DNA of 64,000 nt from Candidatus Thorarchaeota archaeon (lineage in GTDB: Archaea > Asgardarchaeota > Thorarchaeia > Thorarchaeales > Thorarchaeaceae). The stretch covers positions 1-64,000 of the forward strand of contig JAEOSL010000004.1 of NCBI GenBank assembly GCA_016840385.1. The letters are read 5' to 3'. The first letter of the stretch is position 1; every line of letters starts with the position of its first letter. The notes beneath the pieces were generated by a model. That model was not told where the DNA came from and made no database searches. It worked only from the letters and a program-made list of their open reading frames with translations. Positions 33,577 through 42,659 of this stretch are shown one piece after another. The translations under genes were made by a program, and so were the position numbers.

Positions 33577-34326
33577 TCATAATAATTTCATTAATTCTTC
33601 TAAAAATAGTTGATGTACGTTTTTGACTGGTACTTTTCCCTCACTAGCTTTGTAAAGGAAATCACGTCGAATGATTGAAACTTCTCGGTTCACTCTCAAC
33701 TCGGGATGTTCCTCAAGAAATTTGGTTACAGCAAGTCGTGTTTCAATATCCAGCCGCTCGAGTTCGGTACTTGCAATCAATCTTGGTTTTGGTTCTCTTG
33801 CTGGTTCAAGTTCCTTTAGAATTTCTATAATCTCAGGTACTACACTGTCGATTTCTTGCTTCTCCAGAGAAACTTCCAGATCTGAGTTATCCCAAAGATA
33901 TCGTCGACCTGGATTATCAAATCGTTCAAAGATATCATGGATTACACTATCAGGAATTTTCGAACCCTCTCGTTGCTTATTCCATTCTAGAGCCACTAAC
34001 ACTGAAGTAGAAACATGGACAATTGCAAATCCACATCCATTCTCTGTTGCTATCTTGAACAGCTCGTGACGCATACTTGTGTAGTAGTTCGTATCATCGT
34101 GGATGACGTTCTTCCCTGCTGCAACAAGTTCCTTGACTCTTGCTAATGCTTTTTGACGAACGGGTTTTTCCTTTTCGGGTTCCCAGTCAGTGTAGTAAGC
34201 ATCATCTCGCCATTCATCAGTTCTAACAATCACCACATCGTGATCCAAAGCATTCTGAATTGCATCTGCTAGTGTTGATTTCCCAGAAGCAGGAAGGCCA
34301 CAGAGAGCTAAGATGAACTGATTCAT
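33577..34326 (-). CDS. pstK: O-phosphoseryl-tRNA(Sec) kinase (PSTK)
   Basis: ATP-dependent kinase that phosphorylates Ser-tRNA(Sec), the step before SepSecS. 249 residues: P-loop GLPASGKST (10-18), RTDEWRDDAYY (35-45), the PSTK signature DDTNYYTSMRHEL (77-89) and a C-terminal helical tRNA-binding half with RREFLY-like RRDFLYKASEGK. Ends in TGA at 33577, directly beside the tRNA-Sec CCA. Convergent with the tRNA gene. Together with selB and SepSecS it gives a full indirect, archaeal/eukaryotic Sec pathway from Ser-tRNA(Sec). Confidence 0.93.
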   Translation of the reverse strand: MNQFILALCGLPASGKSTLADAIQNALDHDVVIVRTDEWRDDAYYTDWEPEKEKPVRQKALARVKELVAAGKNVIHDDTNYYTSMRHELFKIATENGCGFAIVHVSTSVLVALEWNKQREGSKIPDSVIHDIFERFDNPGRRYLWDNSDLEVSLEKQEIDSVVPEIIEILKELEPAREPKPRLIASTELERLDIETRLAVTKFLEEHPELRVNREVSIIRRDFLYKASEGKVPVKNVHQLFLEELMKLL

Positions 34327-34376
34327 TTTAATCAGGACCTAGATTGAATTTCAAATCAAATGAATGTAATGTATTG

Positions 34377-34417
34377 AAAAAAGAGGAAGAAAGTGGTTGG
34401 GAAAAATCCCAACCACT
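34377..34417 (-). terminator. Strong hairpin terminator of the second TFB gene
   Basis: A perfect 11-bp inverted repeat, AGTGGTTGGGA-AAAA-TCCCAACCACT (34392-34417), overlaps the stop codon of the TFB gene. On the minus strand it is followed by a T6 run (plus-strand AAAAAA at about 34377-34382). Confidence 0.65.
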
Positions 34418-35354
34418 ATGGTTTGATAGTAATCTTTAGGCTGTTTGCTAGGTCCTTGTAACGGTTCCTAACAGTAACCTCAGTCACGTTGGAAGCTTCA
34501 GCGATTTCTCTCTGTGTGCGTCTATCATCTTCAATGATACCAGCAATATAGAGAGCTGCTGCTGCAAGGCCACCGGGATCCTTGCCTGCGGTTATTCCTT
34601 TCGCACGTGCTTTGTTGATGATATTCATCGCAGTGTGAACGGTTTTTCCATCCAGACCAAGATCTGCTGAAATGCGAGGCATGAGGTCATTTGCTGAAGG
34701 GATTGGCACCTTCACGTCGACGTTTCTCAGAATGAGCCTGACACACTGGCCAAGTTCTTTTCTGTTAACTCGAGCTTCTGTTACAATCTCATCAAGTTGC
34801 CTGGGAATCTTGTGGATTCTGCAGGATAGATAGATTGTTGCAGCTACCATTCCTTCAATGCTTCTACCTCTAACAAGACGCTTGTTGAGTGCCTTCCTGT
34901 AAACAAGAGCTGCGGTCTCTTTGGTCTCATGAGGTACACCTAGCTGAGAAGTTAGTCGGTCCATTTCACTCATAGCAATGCTAAGATTTCTGTGCTGTGA
35001 GCTGTGAACCAGAGTTCTAATCTGCCATTTTCTCATTCGGTAAATGGCTGCACGACTAGAGGCAGCAATTGCACGACCGTTAGCATCACGATCGCTCCAG
35101 CCAATAGTTGTTGCAAGACCCTTGTCAGCCATGGTTAAAGTCATGGGTGAACCGGTCCGAGCCCTAGCGTTACGTTCTTCTGCTGTAAAAGCACGCCATT
35201 CGGGACCTGTGTCTAGATTTCGTTCATTGATTACGCAACCACACGAAGTGCAGATTGATTCACCACGAGTGTGATCTTGATAAAATTCACTGCCGCCACA
35301 AACAGAACAGATTACAGAACCCTTTCCTGCTGAGGCACGTACTGGTCTTGCCAT
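34416..35354 (-). CDS. tfb: Second transcription initiation factor B (TFB)
   Basis: 312-residue TFIIB homologue, paralogous to the gene at 15034-16008. Order: zinc ribbon (CSVCGG...CTSCGC, about residues 16-39), the B-reader/linker LDTGPEWRAFTAEERNARARTG, cyclin repeats (about 105-195 and 205-300) and the BRE-recognition helix DDRRTQREIAEASNVTEVTVRNRY. The N-terminus has an extra basic stretch MARPVRASAGKG. Its own promoter lies about 110 bases upstream and it ends in a strong terminator. Having two TFBs with conserved reader and BRE helices points to promoter-specific or condition-specific use. Confidence 0.95.
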   Translation of the reverse strand: MARPVRASAGKGSVICSVCGGSEFYQDHTRGESICTSCGCVINERNLDTGPEWRAFTAEERNARARTGSPMTLTMADKGLATTIGWSDRDANGRAIAASSRAAIYRMRKWQIRTLVHSSQHRNLSIAMSEMDRLTSQLGVPHETKETAALVYRKALNKRLVRGRSIEGMVAATIYLSCRIHKIPRQLDEIVTEARVNRKELGQCVRLILRNVDVKVPIPSANDLMPRISADLGLDGKTVHTAMNIINKARAKGITAGKDPGGLAAAALYIAGIIEDDRRTQREIAEASNVTEVTVRNRYKDLANSLKITIKP

Positions 35355-35462
35355 TTTTGTTTGTCACCTAAATTGTTTCTCTCTTGAAAGACAGCCGCTG
35401 AGGTACTTCGTTTCGATGCACAAAATAGCAGCTCAAGGAGACGCTTCCCAAATCGCTAGTCT

Positions 35463-35475
35463 ATGTATATATAAG
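35463..35475 (-). promoter_or_regulatory. TATA box of the second TFB gene
   Basis: Read on the minus strand, CTTATATATACATA includes a strong TATATATA element about 110 bases before the ATG. The start site would lie near 35443, giving a leader close to 90 bases, similar to the first TFB gene. Confidence 0.5.
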
Positions 35476-35567
35476 TCTAAGCATGCGAGAGCTTGCGTAC
35501 TACTAGTTTTTCGACGGATTTTCCAAGAAAACACATTATCCCTCATACATACGTATGGGATTTTCCT

Positions 35568-35837
35568 CTATTGAAGGTGAATTCTGCCTGTTACGACAGT
35601 GGTATCCTCACTCAGTCCTTGAAGAATTAATTGACGTAAATGTGAGTTAAAATACTCGTCAAGTTCATCGGTCGATCTCAATGTGATTTTTAATTTTGTA
35701 TCAGCGTTTGAGTTTTCAATCTCGACTTTGGCTTTCTTTCCATTGCGTCGGATTACCTCTACGTGTTCAAGAGCACTGCGGATTTCTTCCCATCCTTCTA
35801 GGTAATGACCATCTAGATTCTCAAGTTGATGCAACAC
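35568..35837 (-). CDS. Uncharacterised 89-residue protein
   Basis: Family not recognised. Small acidic alpha/beta protein: helix (EGWEEIRSALEHVEV), two strands separated by NGKKAKVEIENSNADTKLKITLRS, and a C-terminal helix and strand. GTG start at 35837. It lies in the spacer between the second TFB and the small gene at 35920; no clear operon partner. Confidence 0.5.
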   Translation of the reverse strand: MLHQLENLDGHYLEGWEEIRSALEHVEVIRRNGKKAKVEIENSNADTKLKITLRSTDELDEYFNSHLRQLILQGLSEDTTVVTGRIHLQ

Positions 35838-35919
35838 TTTTGATTTCCCACTCTTTTCTTTGAACTTGCCTAAGTTTCAGAGAATAAATACTCGTACAAA
35901 AGGAGAACAGAGGGAGAGG

Positions 35920-36036
35920 ATGAAGTCTGAAAGCGAAAGGTGTCTAACCGTGTGGGGACGGCTAGAACAAGGAGATGATCAGACGTTCATCCTCATTGAT
36001 AATACAGTGCTTATTCTAGACAAGCCATCTGTTTGA
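35920..36036 (+). CDS. Possible 38-residue protein
   Basis: ATG preceded by GGGAGAGG and, about 36 bases further up, by the TATA-like AATAAATAC. It encodes 38 residues, MKSESERCLTVWGRLEQGDD then a hydrophobic strand-like stretch TFILIDNTVLILDK. It overlaps the 3' end of the convergent gene by 26 bases. The good ribosome binding site and amino-acid pattern argue for a real small protein; the length argues against certainty. Confidence 0.4.
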   Translation: MKSESERCLTVWGRLEQGDDQTFILIDNTVLILDKPSV

Positions 36037-36583
36037 TTGTTGCCTCTGGAATGATGTGGACATTCTCAAAGTATTCGTGGCCACCATCAACAACAGTTCT
36101 AGAAAGTGCAATCTTCAGTAAGCCATCATTCTTACCCAATAGATACCCAGCAATGTATTGTAAAGGAACTTGCTTCTTGTCTGCTTCTTCCTTAGTCATT
36201 GCACAACACTCGACCCCAGGACTCTCAAAAATGACCTCGATTGTCTTGTGTTCATCACATGCAGCATGCCGGTGCAATTCCTTGGTCTGTTCACCGATTC
36301 TATCTTTTCCACTCACAGTTTCAACTCGTCCATGATCATAATGGAAGGGATCGCCTGTGAGTCTATGAACCGATGATGTCAGATAGAGTGTTTTCTCAGA
36401 AAAAGCTGAGATTTCTTCACTACCACCATCTACGAAGCGTTTGTCATCGCTTTCTCCTACAAGATAGCGTATCCTATAGTGCTTGGCATCTACATTCTTC
36501 TTCTCGTCACCTTCTTTCAATGTGACCATTTTGTTATCCCACATTTCGAGAGGTGTGAAAGGGTTCTTGGCTACTTCGCTCAT
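36011..36583 (-). CDS. Uncharacterised 190-residue protein
   Basis: Family not recognised. Acidic soluble protein with a mostly beta middle (KHYRIRYLVGESDDKRFVDGG), a segment with His and Cys (HRHAACDEHKTIEVIFESPGVECCAMTKEEADK) and a C-terminal KIALSRTVVDGGHEYFENVHI. The His/Cys residues could bind metal, but no known motif is visible. ATG 36583. It has its own spacing from the divergent membrane methyltransferase-like gene. Confidence 0.6.
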   Translation of the reverse strand: MSEVAKNPFTPLEMWDNKMVTLKEGDEKKNVDAKHYRIRYLVGESDDKRFVDGGSEEISAFSEKTLYLTSSVHRLTGDPFHYDHGRVETVSGKDRIGEQTKELHRHAACDEHKTIEVIFESPGVECCAMTKEEADKKQVPLQYIAGYLLGKNDGLLKIALSRTVVDGGHEYFENVHIIPEATIKQMACLE

Positions 36584-36662
36584 TTATCATTCACTCATTA
36601 AATATTAACAATTGTTTATATACACAATAGTTAACTTATAAAGGTTCTGAAATATCTAGAGA

Positions 36663-37274
36663 TTGTATCTGGTGGATTCTTTGATAGAATATGTCATCAT
36701 AATCATAATGTCGTCAATTTTCGGTCTGCAGCATAGTGGGATATCGGCTTTGCGTGTGAAAGGGCGTATTATTGACCGATGGGGAAAGGAAGGATATGCA
36801 AGAATATTCAGCATTACAAGCATACTAACTTTGCTGGCTGCATTCCTCTCAATGAATTACTGGGATTGGCTCTATTTCATTGTAGATCCATCAATGATTC
36901 AACCGCTCCTGTTCATCCCTGGAATCTTAGCAATGATAGGTAGCATCATAATTTCTGTTAAAGCGTCTAATGTCATTTCAGTAAGTACAGTAGCAGATAT
37001 GAGAACGGATAGAAAACCCGAACTTATCACTGGAGGTCTCTACGCCCGTATTAGACATCCGCTCTATCTGGCGACCATTCTAGGATTCACAGCAATCGCT
37101 TTGATCTATCCATTTCCAGTAGTCATTGTATTCGTTCTAAGTATGATACTGTATACAATTATTGGAGCGTATTTTGAGGAACGGAAACTCCTTCTACATT
37201 ATGGTGAGGAATATCAAGAGTACAAAAAACGTGCGGGATTTATTCTACCTAAGAGAGCATCTTCTGAATTTTAG
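36663..37274 (+). CDS. Isoprenylcysteine/phospholipid methyltransferase-like membrane protein
   Basis: 203 residues with about five transmembrane helices. The C-terminal half carries the ICMT/PEMT-like signature GLYARIRHPLYLATILGF followed downstream by YFEERKLLLHYGEEYQEYKKRAG, the sequence that binds SAM in this family (RHPxY...EE). Members methylate isoprenylcysteine, phospholipids or other membrane substrates; the substrate here cannot be told. Start codon uncertain (TTG 36663 or GTG 36672). It overlaps the 3' end of the convergent gene by 26 bases. Confidence 0.8.
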   Translation: MYLVDSLIEYVIIIIMSSIFGLQHSGISALRVKGRIIDRWGKEGYARIFSITSILTLLAAFLSMNYWDWLYFIVDPSMIQPLLFIPGILAMIGSIIISVKASNVISVSTVADMRTDRKPELITGGLYARIRHPLYLATILGFTAIALIYPFPVVIVFVLSMILYTIIGAYFEERKLLLHYGEEYQEYKKRAGFILPKRASSEF

Positions 37275-37686
37275 AGAGATGCCGTGATCTCTTCACAGCT
37301 TCAGCTGATATCTCGTGCAGTTTTCCTTTTTCCACAACAAAATGCTTGGTTTCAATTTCTGGCGCAAAGTGGCGCTTCACATCATCGATGACGTAGTGCA
37401 GCTGAACACAATGTGGACTTCCATCTACGGTAAGCGCTGTAACTTGGGAGATTCCTGAATACTTGACAATTGAACCGATTTTAAACCCAGCCTGATTCAC
37501 ATGGGTTTCTTCCAGACACACATGAAGAACAGCTTGACCACCATCATGTTCTGAGAAGTCCTTCACAATTTCTGGGAAGCGATCCATACAACTCCCAATT
37601 AGGAGGAGTTTTCCTTCACTTCTGAGTCGTTTATCCCCTACATTGATGCGCATAAGATGCTGCATTTCATCACCCATAGCTACCAT
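37249..37686 (-). CDS. Uncharacterised partner of the AstE/AspA-like protein
   Basis: 145 residues, family not recognised. Beta-rich start (LLLIGSCMDRFPEIVKDF), a middle with three Cys and a His-rich segment (AVLHVCLEETHVNQAG, GSPHCVQLHYV), and a basic C-terminal tail (KRSRHLSKIQKML). It overlaps the upstream gene's stop by 7 bases on the same strand, so the two are very likely a functional pair. ATG 37686. Confidence 0.6.
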   Translation of the reverse strand: MVAMGDEMQHLMRINVGDKRLRSEGKLLLIGSCMDRFPEIVKDFSEHDGGQAVLHVCLEETHVNQAGFKIGSIVKYSGISQVTALTVDGSPHCVQLHYVIDDVKRHFAPEIETKHFVVEKGKLHEISAEAVKRSRHLSKIQKMLS

Positions 37687-38621
37687 TTCCTTCGTGGTGT
37701 GACAGGGTCCTCAGTATCCATTGGCTCTGATGCCCGATAATCACCCAACAATGGTGCAACCCTTGCTACAATATCACCATCAAAGACATAATTCATTCGG
37801 CTTAGAGAAACAATAACTCCATCAAAGGGGGAAATTACTTCGACCTTGTCTTGAACCGTTCCAATCACATTACCTCTCTGTACTGGTTCACCGAGATGTA
37901 TTCTTGGAATAAAGAAACCCTCGGCATCTACATTGATGTGTTGCATTCGCCCAGTCAATGTGACAGAGGTTTCAATTTTTTCTCCAGCAATCATGTCTTT
38001 CAATCTCATGAAGTTCAGAATAGCCTCTCGAACTTCTACAGCAGCTTGTGAGTCTACTTGATCAATGTCTCCTCTCATTTCTATTGAAACAATAGGTATA
38101 CCTTCGTGTGCTGCTTCAGTCGTTAGTGTTCCACGTTGTCCAGAACACTGAATGGCAAAGGGTAGAGCTATCTGAGATGCGACATTTCTTACATGGATAT
38201 ACTCTCTATGCATTGCTACGACATGACTAACACAATTCTGTCTGCCAGTTTTAAGATGAATAATATAATCAGCCTGAGATGCGCGTCTCCATATTTCCCA
38301 AGCTGTACGCTCCGTGATCGTTCCGTGTTCATCCCCTGGGAAAACCGAATCCAAGTCCTTGGAATCAAGAGGCGAAACCTTGACTCCTAGTCTGAAAGCT
38401 AAAGGATTAGCAACTGGAAGAACTGTTACAGAGCCTTCTATTCTTTCCAAATCTTCTAGATGCTTCATAATGAGGTAACTTGCGTAGACATCTGTTGCTG
38501 AACCACCATCAGTTGCAGCAATGACTAAGATGTTTGGTCGCTCCTCACCAAATGAATAGAAACCAAGAGTCGTGCCTGTCTTTGGATCGATATCGACAGC
38601 ATCAACAATAGCCTTCACCAT
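37680..38621 (-). CDS. Succinylglutamate desuccinylase/aspartoacylase-family protein with altered zinc site
   Basis: 313 residues of the M14-like AstE/AspA fold. NPLAFRLGVKVSPLDSKDLDSVFPGD matches the family's conserved NPxAFxxGxRxx...DLNRxFPGD, and SIEMRGD the catalytic-Glu region. However, the first zinc motif, normally GxHGDE, reads ATDGGS, and the second, normally DLHTG, reads HLKTG, so the usual His, Glu and Asp/His ligands are missing. It may be a non-catalytic or differently metallated relative. The C-terminal part (about 215-300) looks like a small beta-barrel/lipoyl-like domain (GEPVQRGNVIGTVQDK). ATG 38621. Confidence 0.75.
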   Translation of the reverse strand: MVKAIVDAVDIDPKTGTTLGFYSFGEERPNILVIAATDGGSATDVYASYLIMKHLEDLERIEGSVTVLPVANPLAFRLGVKVSPLDSKDLDSVFPGDEHGTITERTAWEIWRRASQADYIIHLKTGRQNCVSHVVAMHREYIHVRNVASQIALPFAIQCSGQRGTLTTEAAHEGIPIVSIEMRGDIDQVDSQAAVEVREAILNFMRLKDMIAGEKIETSVTLTGRMQHINVDAEGFFIPRIHLGEPVQRGNVIGTVQDKVEVISPFDGVIVSLSRMNYVFDGDIVARVAPLLGDYRASEPMDTEDPVTPRRKW

Positions 38622-38898
38622 GACTAGACCTTCTATAGACTGATGTAGGTATAGCTATCAAGAAAAAATATGAAGCGGTGTATGACTTCATATCTAAGCG
38701 TATTCTTCAAAGCACATATTGAGGTCAATCTCAGTTGACCATAGCTCTAATAAGCAACGTACGTCGCCTTACATTGAGAGAGTGAGCCAGGATGGATTGC
38801 GTTCTTACTGAATAACACATGCTCCTTTTGCGAGTCCTTTATAGAGGACACCATCTTGGATTCGATTAATCCTTCAGTATCAAGAGAGGTTACTATAG

Positions 38899-41802
38899 AT
38901 GAGTGAATTTGCAAAGATTGAGAAGAAATGGCAAAGACGCTGGGCAAAGGATAAGATCTTCGAGGCGGATCCTGACCCCAAGCGAAAGAAGTTCTTCTTA
39001 ACGGTCCCATACCCATATGTAAATGGTTCATCACATATCGGCCATGGAAGGGTCTATACCATTGGTGACTTGATTGCCCGTTACAAGCGAATGCAGGATT
39101 TCAATGTTTTGTACCCTATGGCCGCACATATGACAGGTACACCTGTACAAGGTATGGTGGATAGGGTTCTATCTGGAGATTCCAAAGCTATTGAGATGTA
39201 CAAACGTGATCTGCGTCTTTACTTTGATACTGAAGAAAAAGTGGATGCACAATTAGCTAAATTCAAGGATGCGATGACTACAGCATCATTCTTTGCAAAA
39301 GTAATGTCTCATGACTTTGCAGCAGTGGGATATGGTATTGACTGGCGAAGAAAATTCACAACTGGTGATAAGACCTACAATAAGTTCGTCGAATGGCAAT
39401 TTCAGAAATTTATGGAGAAAGGGTATGTCAAGCAGGGTAACTATCCGTTATTGTATTGTCCTAAATGTGGAAACCCTGTCGGTGAAGATGATATACTAGA
39501 AGGAGATTCTGCTAAAATCAAGGAGTTTACCGCCATAAAATGGCCCTTTGAAGATGGCTACTTGGTTGCTGCTACATTACGACCTGAAACTATCTTTGGC
39601 GTCACCAATATGTGGATCAACCCCAAGGCGAAGTATGTCTGGGCAAAGGTAGACGGTGAAAAATGGATTGTTTCGAAAGATTCCATAGAGAAATTAAAAT
39701 TGCAAGCAAAAGAAGTAGAGATCATTGAAACATTCACAGGTTCAAAAATCATTGGAAAATACTTCAGAGCAATTCATGATGACCACAAAATACCAATTCT
39801 ACCAGCCAATTTTGTTGACCCCAAGAATGCTACTGGTGTAGTCTATTCAGTTCCCGGACATGCACCCTTTGATTACATTGCTCTGAGAGACCTATGGGAA
39901 AACCCCTCAGACTTGGCCCAGTATGGAATCTCACCAGAGGATGTACGTAGTATCGAGATCATTGGTATGATTGACATGAAAGGGTACAGCGAATATCCAG
40001 CAAAGGACGCAGTTGAGAATCGAGATATCAAAGCTCAGACTGAAGGTGAAAAACTGGAAGATGCAACACAAGAGATCTACAAGGCGGAGTTCTACGATGG
40101 AGTGATGAAAGATAACTGCGCACAGTTCTCAGGACGAGCTATCAAAGATGTCAAGGATGATGTTGTATCTTGGTTGGGAATAATAAATCGTGTTGATGTT
40201 TTCTATGAACCTGATCAACGTCCTGTGATTTGTAGGTGTGGTACTAATGTAGAAGTGGGAGTTTTTGCTGGACAATGGTTCCTAGATTACATGAGCCCCG
40301 GGTGGAAAGAGAAGGCTGGTGGCGCCTTAGCGGATATGGGGATAACACCTGAAATCTTCAGAAATTTATTTGAGTCTACCTTTGACTGGTTAGCTCAGAG
40401 ACCGTGTGCTCGTAAAAGAGGGATTGGTACTCGATTGCCATTTGATCCTGATTGGATTATCGAGTCATTATCGGACTCAACTATTTACATGGCATACTAT
40501 ACAATTGCCCATCACATAACACAGAACAAACTGAAACCAAAGCAATTGACCTACGAGTTCTTTGACTATGTATTCCTAGGGAAAGGAACACCTGCCAAAG
40601 TTAGCAAGACCACTGAGATAGATGTAGAATTATTGAAGAAAATGCGGAATGAGTTCATTTACTGGTATCCAAACGATCAACGTCATACTTCACCATCACA
40701 TATCTCCAACCATCTAAGCTTCGCAATCTTCCATCACGTTGCAATATTTCCTAAGAAGCATTGGATACAGCGTATCACTATCAGCGAACACATGAATATG
40801 GAAGGTAAGAAAATGAGCAAAAGCAAGGGGAATGTAATTCCGCTGTTGGAAATGCCGGACAAGTATGGAGCAGATGTATTCAGAATCTATATGGTATCAG
40901 CTGCAGAACCCGGAACCTTGATGGATTGGCGTGAGAAAGATGTTCCGTCTGTGAGAAATAGAATGCGTCAGTTTGAGCAGATTTGCACCAAATATGCTAA
41001 GAAAACCCCGAAAGCATATACAAAGAAAGAAAGGCCAACAATGGCTACTCGATGGATCTTATCACGTATCAACTCATTGATTCAAGACAGTACAGATATG
41101 TTAGATAACTTCAGGTTACGAGAATTTGCTATTCATGTATCATCTGAAATAATTCGTGTTGTCAATCACTATCTAAACCGAGAAGGTGTTCCAAAGGCTG
41201 AACAAGAAGCAACAATGGCGTATATTTGTGACAAATGGGTCAGATTAGCCGCACCATTAACCCCCCACATTTGTGAGGAATTATGGTCAAAGATGGGACA
41301 TGATAATTATGTTTCATTGAGTAAATGGCCCAAGCCGGATAAGAAACTGATTGACAAGAATGTCGAGAATGCACACGAAGTCGTCGAATCAACCATTCGG
41401 GATATCCGGGAAATCAAGAAGTTATTGAAGGGTAAGAAGGCCTCGAAAGTTCACATCTATGTAGCTCCCGAGTGGATGTTTGAAGCAATGAATAGCATTC
41501 GTGATGCCAATCTGCCAACAGTTGTTGGAGAAATCATGAAGCATCTGATGTCAAATGAGGGCTTCAGGAAACATGGAAAAGCAGTGCAGAATATTGTGAA
41601 TAGAATCGCAAAGGAGAATGGTCTATGGGACCACTCAAGTAGTGCAAAAGATGAGATGGCCGCATTGAAGGATGCAGTTGCTCATATTGGAAATGAGTTC
41701 AAACTAGAGGTCACCATCCATAGCTCTGAAAATCCAGAGTACGATCCTCAGAACAAAGCCCGCTTTGCATTACCAGGTCGAGTGTCATTGTTCTTGGAAT
41801 GA
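38899..41802 (+). CDS. leuS: Leucyl-tRNA synthetase (archaeal type)
   Basis: 967-residue class I synthetase. The ATP-binding HIGH motif is SHIGHGRVYTI (about 46-56), the KMSKS loop is KKMSKSKGNVI (about 637-647), and the zinc-binding/editing insert lies between (about 200-450). The C-terminal anticodon-binding helical domain follows KMSKS and ends with the archaeal C-terminal tail. MSEFAKIEKKWQRRW is the characteristic start. A small inverted repeat (GGTCAA/TTGACC, 38722-38739) lies in the leader but no regulatory system is recognised. Confidence 0.95.
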   Translation: MSEFAKIEKKWQRRWAKDKIFEADPDPKRKKFFLTVPYPYVNGSSHIGHGRVYTIGDLIARYKRMQDFNVLYPMAAHMTGTPVQGMVDRVLSGDSKAIEMYKRDLRLYFDTEEKVDAQLAKFKDAMTTASFFAKVMSHDFAAVGYGIDWRRKFTTGDKTYNKFVEWQFQKFMEKGYVKQGNYPLLYCPKCGNPVGEDDILEGDSAKIKEFTAIKWPFEDGYLVAATLRPETIFGVTNMWINPKAKYVWAKVDGEKWIVSKDSIEKLKLQAKEVEIIETFTGSKIIGKYFRAIHDDHKIPILPANFVDPKNATGVVYSVPGHAPFDYIALRDLWENPSDLAQYGISPEDVRSIEIIGMIDMKGYSEYPAKDAVENRDIKAQTEGEKLEDATQEIYKAEFYDGVMKDNCAQFSGRAIKDVKDDVVSWLGIINRVDVFYEPDQRPVICRCGTNVEVGVFAGQWFLDYMSPGWKEKAGGALADMGITPEIFRNLFESTFDWLAQRPCARKRGIGTRLPFDPDWIIESLSDSTIYMAYYTIAHHITQNKLKPKQLTYEFFDYVFLGKGTPAKVSKTTEIDVELLKKMRNEFIYWYPNDQRHTSPSHISNHLSFAIFHHVAIFPKKHWIQRITISEHMNMEGKKMSKSKGNVIPLLEMPDKYGADVFRIYMVSAAEPGTLMDWREKDVPSVRNRMRQFEQICTKYAKKTPKAYTKKERPTMATRWILSRINSLIQDSTDMLDNFRLREFAIHVSSEIIRVVNHYLNREGVPKAEQEATMAYICDKWVRLAAPLTPHICEELWSKMGHDNYVSLSKWPKPDKKLIDKNVENAHEVVESTIRDIREIKKLLKGKKASKVHIYVAPEWMFEAMNSIRDANLPTVVGEIMKHLMSNEGFRKHGKAVQNIVNRIAKENGLWDHSSSAKDEMAALKDAVAHIGNEFKLEVTIHSSENPEYDPQNKARFALPGRVSLFLE

Positions 41803-42489
41803 TTGAGAGTCTTCCAACTGAATCTCCACATTCTTTTCTTTGTTCCAGACATAAAGAGCAAGAATGAACAGGTAGCTGACAATAGCAAAGTAGATTGCCC
41901 ATTCCAATGTGATCCTCATTGAGAACTCTGGACGTGTTTCCCCAATACTACCCCAAGGCCCATACAAGAACAATGCGAATATTGCGGCATTGATAAAACC
42001 GCCCAATGAAAGAATCTTGGGAATCTTAACATCTTTTTGAGCTAGAATTGCGAGGGACCAGAGAATGGACATCACAAGTCCACTGAGGAAAAATGAGATG
42101 GCTGTAATTCCATGCATAACTGCATTATTCATTGGATAGATACCAACCAGATAGATAGAGAGTGCTGAAAATGCTCCAACAATCGCTGCAATCTTACCAA
42201 GGAGATTGTCCAAGTATAGACCAAGACCAATCATGAAAGGGAAGAACAGGACCCCTACAAGCATCATTCCGATATTGAACATCATAGCAAACTCAGAAAC
42301 TCCAAGCTCACCGAGTTCAGATACGTAATGATTGAACATTGAGAAAGGTTCACCCATAATACCTGTATAGAAAAGTTGGGGAGTTAGAATGAAGACCAAT
42401 CCAATAATTGATCCGAAAATTCCCCACTGTGGAAAATGTTTCTCATTTAGAAAGATTCGAAGTTCCTCTTTAATTCCCAAGCATATCAT
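41785..42489 (-). CDS. DUF998 family membrane protein
   Basis: 234 residues, six or more hydrophobic segments. It contains the DUF998 start (FNHYVSELGELGVSEFAMMFN) and middle (YPMNNAVMHGITAISFF). Function unknown for the family; distant similarity to membrane proteins with a Frag1-like fold. It overlaps the LeuRS 3' end by 18 bases. A second DUF998 gene is at 56391-57023. Confidence 0.8.
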   Translation of the reverse strand: MICLGIKEELRIFLNEKHFPQWGIFGSIIGLVFILTPQLFYTGIMGEPFSMFNHYVSELGELGVSEFAMMFNIGMMLVGVLFFPFMIGLGLYLDNLLGKIAAIVGAFSALSIYLVGIYPMNNAVMHGITAISFFLSGLVMSILWSLAILAQKDVKIPKILSLGGFINAAIFALFLYGPWGSIGETRPEFSMRITLEWAIYFAIVSYLFILALYVWNKEKNVEIQLEDSQSFQEQ

Positions 42490-42659
42490 CTCCGACGATT
42501 GAGAGACAAACCAACTGATAGTTGTGTTGTGAGAGTGACAATACTCGTTTTTGAGTACGCAAAACTCAAACTTAATATGCTAATATACACTATCAGTTTA
42601 TATTATGCATTGAACCGTTAAATTTCGTAAGAATGTACATCTAGTGGACCGTGAGAATT

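Noticed and set aside
38722..38739. Riboswitch or T-box in the LeuRS leader
   Set aside because: Only one small hairpin; no T-box sequence and these are not known in archaea.
38747..39034. Minus-strand frame across the LeuRS start
   Set aside because: Shadow of the strongly supported LeuRS gene; composition is not protein-like.
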